A stretch of DNA of 64,000 nucleotides, taken from the NCBI RefSeq assembly GCF_052057775.1, contig NZ_CP195121.1, positions 1,922,001 to 1,986,000 on the forward strand, given 5' to 3'. The DNA is from Methanococcoides sp052057775 (lineage in GTDB: Archaea > Halobacteriota > Methanosarcinia > Methanosarcinales > Methanosarcinaceae). Positions 6,428 to 13,001 of the stretch are shown piece after piece. The notes below the pieces were generated by a model, which searched no databases, was not told the DNA's origin, and was given only the letters and a program-made list of their open reading frames with translations. A program made the translations under genes and the position numbers. The first letter of the stretch is position 1. Each line of letters opens with the position of its first letter.

Positions 6428-7498
6428 ATGGAAGATGAAGATCTGATTCATAGGATAAACGATTTAGAAAAAAGGATCGGAGCCATTGAAGAGAACGACA
6501 AAGATTATGAAGACGGATCGTTTATCTCAGCCACCCTCAATATAGTAAACTTTAAAAAACTGATTGAAACTCTGTTCTTCAATCAACCTTATTTTAAACC
6601 AACGAACAAATTAGTAGATGCCATCGTACTTTTCATATTTTTGTCATTGATATTTAAATGGACGGATGTATTAGCTATAAGCTGGAATCCTGCAACAACT
6701 ACCCTCGTTATCATATTTCTTGCAATTTGTGGAGAATTTGCAGGAGCGAACATTCCTACACTGAAAAAATACGTTAGTCGGGATGAATCACAAAAAAAGT
6801 TACTGAATGGAATTTCATCCATGACAGACAATGAAGCCATTAAAGAAATCAGACGCAGAACTTTGTCATCTAAATGTGTAAACTATTTTATCTGTTCGCT
6901 AGCAGAAGCCGATATATATTCTACACGCTTTACCTACGAATTATTCGAGTCACAGACTTTAACAAATGAAAATCTGGACCGTCTATTTAGATATGAAATA
7001 ATCATAAACATTCATCCGGATGTAGTTAAAAGGGTATTGTTTCTGAAGAGTGGTGATCTAAAACCGTGGCACATTGCTTCCGTTTATGATAATTTTCAGA
7101 ACCACAAAGATGTCATGAAAACTCTGATCGCAACACAACCTTACAGCGATTTTTTGCTTGATAAATACCCCGACAATCAAGAATTACAGAACTATTATGA
7201 AAAATATCAACAGAATAAGGAACACCTTGATAGAACGTTGAAAACCTTCACGTGGGATAAAATCAGTAAGGTGATACTCTTTCTAGCATATACCACATTT
7301 TTTGCAATAACCGCAGTTTGGTCCGTTTACATACACACCACGCAAAACACGTGGCCTAATTTGGAAAGCTTCATTGCAATAATAATAGTATCAGGTATTG
7401 CAGTAGCGCTTGTGGTTATTCTTCCTCTCAAGTGGATATATAAAACCCGGATACGTGGCTATTATTATAATAGATTTTTAAAAAATGTAATGAAATGA
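6428..7498 (+). CDS. AT-rich four-helix membrane protein, probable moron
   Basis: A 356-residue protein on the plus strand within the minus-strand head genes, with GTGGTG close before ATG 6428. The N-terminus has a short coiled coil (INDLEKRIGAIEEN). Hydrophobic stretches lie near residues 62-80, 86-105, 277-298 and 316-340. Between them is a cytosolic region of ~170 residues rich in charged and aromatic residues, with helical repeats. Base composition is clearly more AT-rich than the neighbouring viral genes, suggesting recent acquisition. The family is not recognised. Exclusion of other viruses is a reasonable but untested guess. Confidence 0.65.
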   Translation: MEDEDLIHRINDLEKRIGAIEENDKDYEDGSFISATLNIVNFKKLIETLFFNQPYFKPTNKLVDAIVLFIFLSLIFKWTDVLAISWNPATTTLVIIFLAICGEFAGANIPTLKKYVSRDESQKKLLNGISSMTDNEAIKEIRRRTLSSKCVNYFICSLAEADIYSTRFTYELFESQTLTNENLDRLFRYEIIINIHPDVVKRVLFLKSGDLKPWHIASVYDNFQNHKDVMKTLIATQPYSDFLLDKYPDNQELQNYYEKYQQNKEHLDRTLKTFTWDKISKVILFLAYTTFFAITAVWSVYIHTTQNTWPNLESFIAIIIVSGIAVALVVILPLKWIYKTRIRGYYYNRFLKNVMK

Positions 7499-7528
7499 TA
7501 AAATGAATAAAACATCAGATGTGACAAA

Positions 7529-7690
7529 TCACCAATACTTCTTTGGGAAATGCACTGTCAGTGTACCCTTCCACACATTACCATTCTTACGGATATCTGC
7601 TTGATACTCGACATTACGATCCAGTGAAGAAAGTACACGACTAATTCTATTCTCAACTTCAGGTTTAGGTCCATGAAAAACAAAGGCCAC
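7529..7690 (-). CDS. 53-residue protein following MuF gene
   Basis: A short gene starting at GTG 7690, six bases after the stop of the MuF gene. The ribosome site GAGGAGTGA lies in the last codons of that gene. The product (VFHGPKPEVENRISRVLSSL, then a basic strand-rich segment ending FPKKYW) is compact and has no recognised family. Start, coupling and codon pattern make it believable despite its size. It is the last gene before the plus-strand moron at 6428. Confidence 0.55.
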   Translation of the reverse strand: MAFVFHGPKPEVENRISRVLSSLDRNVEYQADIRKNGNVWKGTLTVHFPKKYW

Positions 7691-7695
7691 TTGAA

Positions 7696-8421
7696 TCACT
7701 CCTCAGCAGGCAGTATTGTACATCTACAATTCGGATGGATGGGAGGAATCTGCTGTGAGCCACCGAACTTGAACTTCTTCCCATCAAGAGGTCCACATTG
7801 GTCACAGGTCCTTTCATCCAGAGCAGCGAGCCAACTCCAATGAGTATATCCATACTGCTGATATCGAATTTCAGCACCCCGATTGAAAGCAGTGATCACT
7901 TCTGTCTGTGCCATCGTTTGAGCTCTGACAATACCAATAGCATCAACTCTACCAGTAATCCTTTTAGCAATCACACGAGGATGTTCCCCCTCAAGCATTC
8001 CCTCGGTAACTTCTCGAATAATCTGACCATTCATCTCGTTAGTGATCTTCTTCAGTGCGGTCAGATTGCGGACCTTGATAGCATCAATTGCACGCCAGTC
8101 TGCAGGACCTAAAGAACCATTGACAGCGTGACCAGTACGAAGATCTGCAAAGCGTAGACCATTCGAATAAATGCCTGGAATCTTCTCCTCGATTACTGAT
8201 TCACCTGACGTGACGATGACAGCAGTTGCAAGCTCTTCAACTGCCAAGGAGAATGCTGCAATGTCGATGGCGGTAGGTTCAGCTGCCAACATTCGTGTAT
8301 CGTCAAATCGCTCGAGGACCTGCTTCCGGAACGATCGGAATAGCTTGACAATGGACCTCTCATAGTTCTTGCGAGCGGTCCTTGTCATCGTGGGCTCTTT
8401 CAGGAAGGCAAGACTGCTCAT
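7696..8421 (-). CDS. MuF / SPP1 gp7-like minor head protein
   Basis: A 241-residue protein overlapping the portal gene end by four bases (ATGA). The C-terminal ~80 residues carry the MuF signature: AQTMAQTEVITAFNRGAE, then WLAALDERTCDQCGPLDG, then PPIHPNCRC. The Cys and His residues probably bind zinc. MuF proteins are minor capsid components encoded next to the portal and may enter with DNA or assist assembly. The N-terminal 150 residues are helical. The family call is strong. Confidence 0.9.
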   Translation of the reverse strand: MSSLAFLKEPTMTRTARKNYERSIVKLFRSFRKQVLERFDDTRMLAAEPTAIDIAAFSLAVEELATAVIVTSGESVIEEKIPGIYSNGLRFADLRTGHAVNGSLGPADWRAIDAIKVRNLTALKKITNEMNGQIIREVTEGMLEGEHPRVIAKRITGRVDAIGIVRAQTMAQTEVITAFNRGAEIRYQQYGYTHWSWLAALDERTCDQCGPLDGKKFKFGGSQQIPPIHPNCRCTILPAEE

Positions 8422-9587
8422 TCTTCATCCTCTTCTGGATAAGGCCCATCTCCCAACTTCGCACGTATCTCATCCCTCGTGTAGATCAAGAATGGATCCA
8501 GAGCAGGCATTAACTTCTGTAGTGCAGTTGCCTTTGAATCAAGGTCATCAGGAACAATGTCACCGAACTTTATGTATACGGGCGATGCAGTTCCGAATTC
8601 CTTTTCGAGAAGTGGTCTGAACAGCTGATGATAAGTCTGGAAATTAAAACGCGACTGCATCGACTTTATCTTGTTCTGGAAAGACTTCATCCTCACGTTA
8701 GCAGTTGCTTCGGTGGATCCTCGACCCTGACCAAGCAATTCATTTGGTACTCCAAGAGCTGCACAGAGTCTATCAATTGATGTTTCTGAATATTCAGCTA
8801 CCGGAAATCCACCCTTATCGAGTTCCTTGATTTCAATGTCCGGTCGATGCACAAACTCGGATTTAGAATTAATATTCTCAAAAGAAGAAGCAACTGCTTT
8901 GAGATCAGTATCGCTGACTTCCTGGTCCGCATCTCCTACAGTGATGTCCCATTTCGATGTTCCGTGTCTTTCGATACCATTCGCAATCCCCTCTGCAGTT
9001 TTGGTATCTCTCAAGATCTCGTCGTAGGCCAGACCTATGAGTGACTGTCCCCAGGGAGATCCGGTCTGTGGCAGAAGGTTGAGATGCCAGATATCTGACA
9101 CTTTGACCGGAGTACCTTTGGTCCACGTCTTGTTGCTCTTCTTGTAGTATGTGGAGATCTCACCAGTCTCCTTCACTTCAGCATCGTAGAGTGCAGAGTC
9201 CTGTGGAAGCAGACCGTACAGACCACCTGCACGAGTAGGAACAATCTGAGTAAGTCCTGAGCCTTCCACGAGAGAGTTTGTCACCTGCTGCCAGGATGCA
9301 TCAAGGAAATTGATTTTCGTGACAAGGTCCTCGATGAATTCGATCTGCTTCTCATCTTCGCCCACGAACTCAAATCCGTTGTCGAGTACGTTCATGAACA
9401 TGTACTCAGGATAGCAGTTGATTGCTTGTGTAATGAGACCACCTTGCTTGAAGATGGTCTGATACCTTCTGATTAACTCTTGATCACGCTGGCGTTCATT
9501 GAAATAGGACGGTGAACCTACGGCGAATGCGAGTGCTCTGAATTTACGTTTCACTCTGTCGGTAGAGAATAGTTGGGGTAGCTGCAT
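8418..9587 (-). CDS. Portal protein
   Basis: A 389-residue protein starting at ATG 9587 with CGGAG about nine bases upstream, between terminase and MuF genes. Features fit HK97/SPP1-type portals: an N-terminal MQLPQLF/ERQRDQELIRRYQ helix, a central DIWHLNLLPQTGSPWGQSLI segment, a stem followed by CAALGVPNELLGQGRGSTEA, and a helical crown ending in acidic residues. Twelve copies form the DNA entry channel at one capsid vertex. A promoter with operator copy 2 lies directly upstream. Confidence 0.85.
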   Translation of the reverse strand: MQLPQLFSTDRVKRKFRALAFAVGSPSYFNERQRDQELIRRYQTIFKQGGLITQAINCYPEYMFMNVLDNGFEFVGEDEKQIEFIEDLVTKINFLDASWQQVTNSLVEGSGLTQIVPTRAGGLYGLLPQDSALYDAEVKETGEISTYYKKSNKTWTKGTPVKVSDIWHLNLLPQTGSPWGQSLIGLAYDEILRDTKTAEGIANGIERHGTSKWDITVGDADQEVSDTDLKAVASSFENINSKSEFVHRPDIEIKELDKGGFPVAEYSETSIDRLCAALGVPNELLGQGRGSTEATANVRMKSFQNKIKSMQSRFNFQTYHQLFRPLLEKEFGTASPVYIKFGDIVPDDLDSKATALQKLMPALDPFLIYTRDEIRAKLGDGPYPEEDEE

Positions 9588-9611
9588 GGTCGGTCGCTCC
9601 GAAGTTTATAA

Positions 9612-9628
9612 TGTTAACAGTGTTAACA
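9612..9628. promoter_or_regulatory. 17-bp palindromic operator, copy 2
   Basis: TGTTAACAGTGTTAACA is a perfect palindrome with the same arms and spacing as copy 1. It lies between a minus-strand TATA-like TTAATTTA (9632-9639) and the portal start, where transcription would begin. Confidence 0.7.
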
Positions 9629-9669
9629 ATGTAAATTAAGTTTGTGGTAATTGGAGCACAGAATGAAAA

Positions 9670-10227
9670 TTATCGATATTTTGCATTCAGATATTTGCTA
9701 AATCTTGGAATATCCCCAAATGGAATACCAATTAGGTGAACATTAGGATCATCATCGCCATCAACATCGATATAAAATTCGTCCTGAGACGCTTTAAGGT
9801 TTTCATATTGTGCGTCAGAGACATAATCGCCGGTGTTTCTCAAATAGTCAAAATAATCACTACATATTTTCACTCCAATCATGCACGGATAAATAGACAT
9901 CTGAGACGAATTCTCATCATATTTAAAGGGATACAGCCTACATGGGATGGGTCTCCGATTATAAACAATACACTTATCGTCTTCTGATAAGAGTGTACAC
10001 GGATATTCCATCCGATAGCATTCTCTCCCATGGTCTTCACGCTTTTCAAACCCCTCTGTTTTATCTGGTGCAATTTTCTTAATCAAATTCCAATCTGCGA
10101 CATCGATATCGATGGGCTGAATCTTACAACAAAAAGCCTCACACTCCGATGGACACACATAATATTTTAAAATTTTCTTAATGTACTGAACTTGTGGGGA
10201 TTGCCTTATTTTTGACGGGGGAAACAT
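9670..10227 (-). CDS. YkgJ-like cysteine-cluster protein
   Basis: A 185-residue protein between terminase and portal genes. The N-terminal region has Cys at YVCPSECEAFCC (residues ~28-38), then later Cys residues in CTLLSEDDKC and RRPIPCRLYPF. This is the layout of the YkgJ / Fe-S-or-zinc oxidoreductase-like family, whose biochemical role is poorly known. It probably binds a metal or cluster. Base composition is more AT-rich than its neighbours, and it has its own TATA-like element (TTTTTATAC) upstream, so it looks like an inserted cargo gene. Confidence 0.7.
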   Translation of the reverse strand: MFPPSKIRQSPQVQYIKKILKYYVCPSECEAFCCKIQPIDIDVADWNLIKKIAPDKTEGFEKREDHGRECYRMEYPCTLLSEDDKCIVYNRRPIPCRLYPFKYDENSSQMSIYPCMIGVKICSDYFDYLRNTGDYVSDAQYENLKASQDEFYIDVDGDDDPNVHLIGIPFGDIPRFSKYLNAKYR

Positions 10228-10299
10228 GAAAATAACCTCTAAGCTATGTTAGCTACATAAACTTTACAATTGTATAAAAATATTTAGGCTCTTGTTTTT

Positions 10300-11646
10300 T
10301 CACTGTACAACAGCATAAGATGAGAACTTCTTCTTCTTCATCAACACCGACGCAGCACCACTCAAAGCATCCACCTGATCATCATGCCCGACTTCAGGAA
10401 ACTGTTCAAGCTCTGCCAAAAATGCATTGATCCAGTTACCCTGCACCAATTTGACATTTCGGTTCGCAGCAGCTGCACTGATAGGACCTGCTCTCACAAC
10501 TTTGTTGCCTGTGGATTTCAGCCCACGGAAATTGAAACCTGCAAGTACATGCCTGGAATAGTGACTGATTACATTAACACCTGAACTACCAGGTTCCTGC
10601 TCCATCAAAATCGGCACATCTACACCGTCAGCGAGAGCAGTCTGTTGTATCAGAGTCTCAACTGCACCGGGATTCTTTCTGACTCTCTGGACATCTACGA
10701 CGTAGTAGATGCCTGCATCCATTGCGAGCAGACAGCCTACGGTCCAGTCAGGATCTTCAGCTTTCTTCTCATCGGTTGCTGCGAGATCCCAAAAACGAAC
10801 CTTCTTTGCATGCTTCGGAATTGAGTCCACAATCTCGAACCATTCACGCTTGAAGTACAGACCAGCTGCAGGCCGAATCTTCCAGTTGCCTCCCAGGAGT
10901 CTCTCCTTCTCCACCAGTGGTAGTGCTTCCAAGTTGGCCTTGTAGGAAGGATCCTTCTGCATCAGGATCTGATTATCCTCGAGCTTCGCAGCGATGAATG
11001 TGAATGACTTCGGTAGGGTGCCTTCATCATACTGCTCGATCAGTTCTTCCCGGGAATCGGCCCAGATGACCTGGCCATCTTTACGAATGAACCAGCGGAT
11101 TACTCCGGAGCGTTCGGGGATGATGTAGCCGTCTTCACCTATCCACCAGTCAATGAATTCAGCTACCCATGAATCTGCATCAGGATTGCATGTGGCCCTT
11201 ACATATGGTTTCACACCGCAGGTCGATCTATTCCTGGACAGCATGTAGAAAAATTGCGATTCGGTGAAGTGTGTCAGTTCATCAAAGCAGATGAGTGGGA
11301 CCTGTGAACCCTGCCAGTCGAGCTTATTTTTCTCGTGTTCCATGTGAGCAAACTTGATGGTGACACCGGAAGGCCAGTCCCATTCAAGGACTGATTCCTT
11401 TGGAGCAGCACCCATCCCGGGGTAGATCTCCTCAGACGTATCCCACAGACCACCCTCGTTCCTAACTTGAACGGAGGTTCGACGGAAGACGACTGCACCA
11501 AATCCTTTGTGGTTGATGTGTCTAGTGAGTTCCATCAGGAGAGCATATGTCTTGCCGCCTCCAGCAGCTCCACCGTAGAAGCAGATATCTGCAGTTGATT
11601 CAAGGAATTGATATTGTGGTCCAGGTTGTGGTTTTATTTCCATCAT
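10300..11646 (-). CDS. Terminase large subunit
   Basis: A 448-residue DNA-packaging motor. Walker A GGAAGGGKT is at residues 25-33, Walker B LICFDE near 118-123, and an adenine/arginine segment VVFRRTSVQVRNEGG near 52-66. The C-terminal nuclease shows RFWDLAATD and the acidic HDDQVDA (residues ~421-427), both typical of the RNase H-like terminase nuclease. Two ATGs start the frame (11646). A TATA box (11681-11688) gives a short leader of about 12 bases. It cuts and threads viral DNA into proheads. Confidence 0.93.
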   Translation of the reverse strand: MMEIKPQPGPQYQFLESTADICFYGGAAGGGKTYALLMELTRHINHKGFGAVVFRRTSVQVRNEGGLWDTSEEIYPGMGAAPKESVLEWDWPSGVTIKFAHMEHEKNKLDWQGSQVPLICFDELTHFTESQFFYMLSRNRSTCGVKPYVRATCNPDADSWVAEFIDWWIGEDGYIIPERSGVIRWFIRKDGQVIWADSREELIEQYDEGTLPKSFTFIAAKLEDNQILMQKDPSYKANLEALPLVEKERLLGGNWKIRPAAGLYFKREWFEIVDSIPKHAKKVRFWDLAATDEKKAEDPDWTVGCLLAMDAGIYYVVDVQRVRKNPGAVETLIQQTALADGVDVPILMEQEPGSSGVNVISHYSRHVLAGFNFRGLKSTGNKVVRAGPISAAAANRNVKLVQGNWINAFLAELEQFPEVGHDDQVDALSGAASVLMKKKKFSSYAVVQ

Positions 11647-11680
11647 TAATTATCCCTTTGTGATTACTCCATATGGAAAG

Positions 11681-11688
11681 TTTATTAT
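11681..11688 (-). promoter_or_regulatory. TATA box proximal to terminase large subunit
   Basis: ATAATAAA on the minus strand within the shared element TGCAACTATAATAAACTT. Transcription would start near 11658, about a dozen bases before ATG 11646. A diverged copy of this promoter lies at 11864. Confidence 0.55.
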
Positions 11689-11713
11689 AGTTGCATAATG
11701 TTGTGGCTTTAGC

Positions 11714-11780
11714 GAGTTCTTAAAGGGCAGTACCCCCACCCCCACTCCCCACCCTTTACTTTTTTGCCCTTTTAGACCTC
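11714..11780 (-). repeat. Hairpin repeat copy 1 with G-quadruplex loop
   Basis: Arms 11714-11728 and 11766-11780 (GAGTTCTTAAAGGGC against its near-complement) pair at 13 of 15 positions. The loop on the minus strand holds four G-tracts of 3-5 bases separated by 1-3 bases (11733-11754), a canonical intramolecular quadruplex motif. It is followed by the TATA box that serves the terminase large subunit. Confidence 0.7.
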
Positions 11781-11840
11781 ATCTCAACTTTCTGTTTCTA
11801 CATACTTGTGCTCTGATTTCAATCATAAATCTATTTCACC

Positions 11841-11857
11841 TGTTAACAGTGTTACGA
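11841..11857. promoter_or_regulatory. 17-bp operator, imperfect copy 3
   Basis: TGTTAACAGTGTTACGA has the same 7-3-7 layout as the two perfect copies, with two changes in one arm. It lies 10-25 bases downstream of the minus-strand TATA box at 11864-11871, where transcription would begin. Confidence 0.6.
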
Positions 11858-11863
11858 GAAATT

Positions 11864-11871
11864 TTTATATA
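11864..11871 (-). promoter_or_regulatory. TATA box distal to terminase large subunit
   Basis: TATATAAA on the minus strand inside AGCAACTATATAAAAATTTC, which matches the proximal element AACTATAATAAACTT. Initiation would fall at about 11842, on the third operator. The message would read through hairpin copy 1 before reaching the terminase gene. Confidence 0.55.
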
Positions 11872-11895
11872 GTTGCTATACGGTAAAGGGTCGCT

Positions 11896-11954
11896 GAGTT
11901 CTCTAAGGGTTCTTTGTACCCCCACTCCCAACCATTTTTGCCCTTATAGAACTC
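11896..11954 (-). repeat. Hairpin repeat copy 2, overlapping terminase small subunit stop
   Basis: Arms 11896-11909 and 11941-11954 pair at 13 of 14 positions (GAGTTCTCTAAGGG family). The loop is again G-rich on the minus strand (GGTTGGGAGTGGGGG). The outer arm contains part of the stop codon of the terminase small subunit. Copy 1 repeats the same arms, the G-rich loop and the following TATA element, so hairpin plus promoter was duplicated as a unit. Confidence 0.7.
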
Positions 11955-12372
11955 ACTGGGAATCACTCTCCTTTTCTTCACGTCCATTATCAGGCAAATA
12001 GACGACTACACTGCCAGTATCCACACTGCCGGAATGCTCGACCTTCTGTTTCTTCAGGCCTTTCAAGTCAGCAATCTCCTGGACATAGTGCAGATGTGTG
12101 TTCTTGTCATCCTCAATGTATTTGCGTTTGATATTCAGACCCCTGTAACACTCACGGAGTAAACCGGCCTCAGTAGCTTGCTCGTGTGCGAGTGTCAATT
12201 CGTCGACTTTTTTGAGGAATTCAGAGAACGATTTCCAATTGTACAAGGTCCTCGGACTGATTGCACATTCCTTCGCAACTTCCTCATTTGTTTTAGTACC
12301 TTCCGCTAACAGTTTAGCACACTTTAACCTCTTGGCGGACCATTCAAAATCCGTGCAATTATCTGCAGTCAT
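11953..12372 (-). CDS. Terminase small subunit
   Basis: A 139-residue protein directly upstream of the large subunit. Residues ~28-50 form a helix-turn-helix (TNEEVAKECAISPRTLYNWK), followed by a helical oligomerisation region (VDELTLAHEQATEAGLLREC) and an acidic tail. Small terminase subunits bind the packaging site on viral DNA as a ring and hand it to the large subunit. The start ATG 12372 overlaps the stop of the 51-residue gene (ATGA). The unusual 300-bp region between the two terminase genes could contain its binding site. Confidence 0.82.
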   Translation of the reverse strand: MTADNCTDFEWSAKRLKCAKLLAEGTKTNEEVAKECAISPRTLYNWKSFSEFLKKVDELTLAHEQATEAGLLRECYRGLNIKRKYIEDDKNTHLHYVQEIADLKGLKKQKVEHSGSVDTGSVVVYLPDNGREEKESDSQ

Positions 12373-12524
12373 TCTACCTCCGTTTCTCTCTTCAAAACTT
12401 CAATCGCATCCACCATATCCTGACACATTTCATCATGAATCTTCGGCTTCCTCGATGGTGGTGTTCTTCTCATCGCTCTCAATCTCTGTTCCAGTACTCC
12501 AATAGGATTGGTGAAATCAGTCAT
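12369..12524 (-). CDS. 51-residue charged protein
   Basis: A short coupled gene: GAGGAGATGAACG precedes ATG 12524, and the stop overlaps the terminase small subunit start (ATGA). The product has a basic middle part (RLRAMRRTPPSRKPKI) and an acidic helical end (CQDMVDAIEVLKRETEVE). No family is recognised. Tight overlap on both sides and a good ribosome site argue for a real gene. Confidence 0.5.
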   Translation of the reverse strand: MTDFTNPIGVLEQRLRAMRRTPPSRKPKIHDEMCQDMVDAIEVLKRETEVE

Positions 12525-12849
12525 CGTTCATCTCCTCATACATCTTCTTCACACCTTCCAATGTCTTGATCACCGTCGTTACCTCAGCCTTCTGGATCTC
12601 AGTCAAGGTGACATTGATGACAGGTCCCTTTGCAACCTTCATCCAATTGTGAGCTGTATTGATCCACACATCAAGTTCAATGAGAAATTGGTCCTCAGAC
12701 GCTCTCTGAGCCATTTGAGTGATCACATGACTCCTAGTACCAGTCTCGCCCTGTTTGGACGCTGACGAGGACGACTGCACGGATGAAGGGTATTCTCCAG
12801 TCATACCCATGCCTCCAATCGAGTCTGTGTGTCGGTCTGAATCTGGCAT
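12517..12849 (-). CDS. 110-residue unrecognised protein
   Basis: Residues 1-40 are polar and Ser-rich. The remainder is helical (FLIELDVWINTAHNWMKV, then EIQKAEVTTVIKTLEGVKKM) with an acidic end. Its 5' part overlaps the preceding 66-residue gene by 49 bases. An internal ATG (Met14 or Met16) could be the true start and would reduce the overlap to almost nothing. It lies in the run of small genes between the replication protein and terminase genes. No function can be assigned. Confidence 0.55.
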   Translation of the reverse strand: MPDSDRHTDSIGGMGMTGEYPSSVQSSSSASKQGETGTRSHVITQMAQRASEDQFLIELDVWINTAHNWMKVAKGPVINVTLTEIQKAEVTTVIKTLEGVKKMYEEMNDD

Positions 12850-13001
12850 TCTGAGAGATCACACTCTTCACATCTTCTTCTGATCACCGGATTCTGACCA
12901 AATTCGACCGTATACATTCGACTGCCCGAATCGTACATGACGGTTTGACCCACTCCGAAGTAGACATGCTTGACTTTCTGTGGAATCTTGAATTGAGGCA
13001 T
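12801..13001 (-). CDS. Small Tudor-like (UvrD/PcrA C-terminal type) protein
   Basis: A 66-residue protein, the first gene after the primase-helicase. KVKHVYFGVGQTVMYDSG followed by YTVEFG, then a Cys-x-x-Cys and LSE, resembles the small beta-barrel at the C-terminus of UvrD/PcrA helicases (V-x-H-x-x-F-G-x-G-x-V pattern), which contacts RNA polymerase or nucleic acid. In that case it may be a stand-alone polymerase- or helicase-binding module. The start ATG 13001 directly follows the primase stop (TAAATG). The similarity is by eye only. Confidence 0.55.
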   Translation of the reverse strand: MPQFKIPQKVKHVYFGVGQTVMYDSGSRMYTVEFGQNPVIRRRCEECDLSECQIQTDTQTRLEAWV

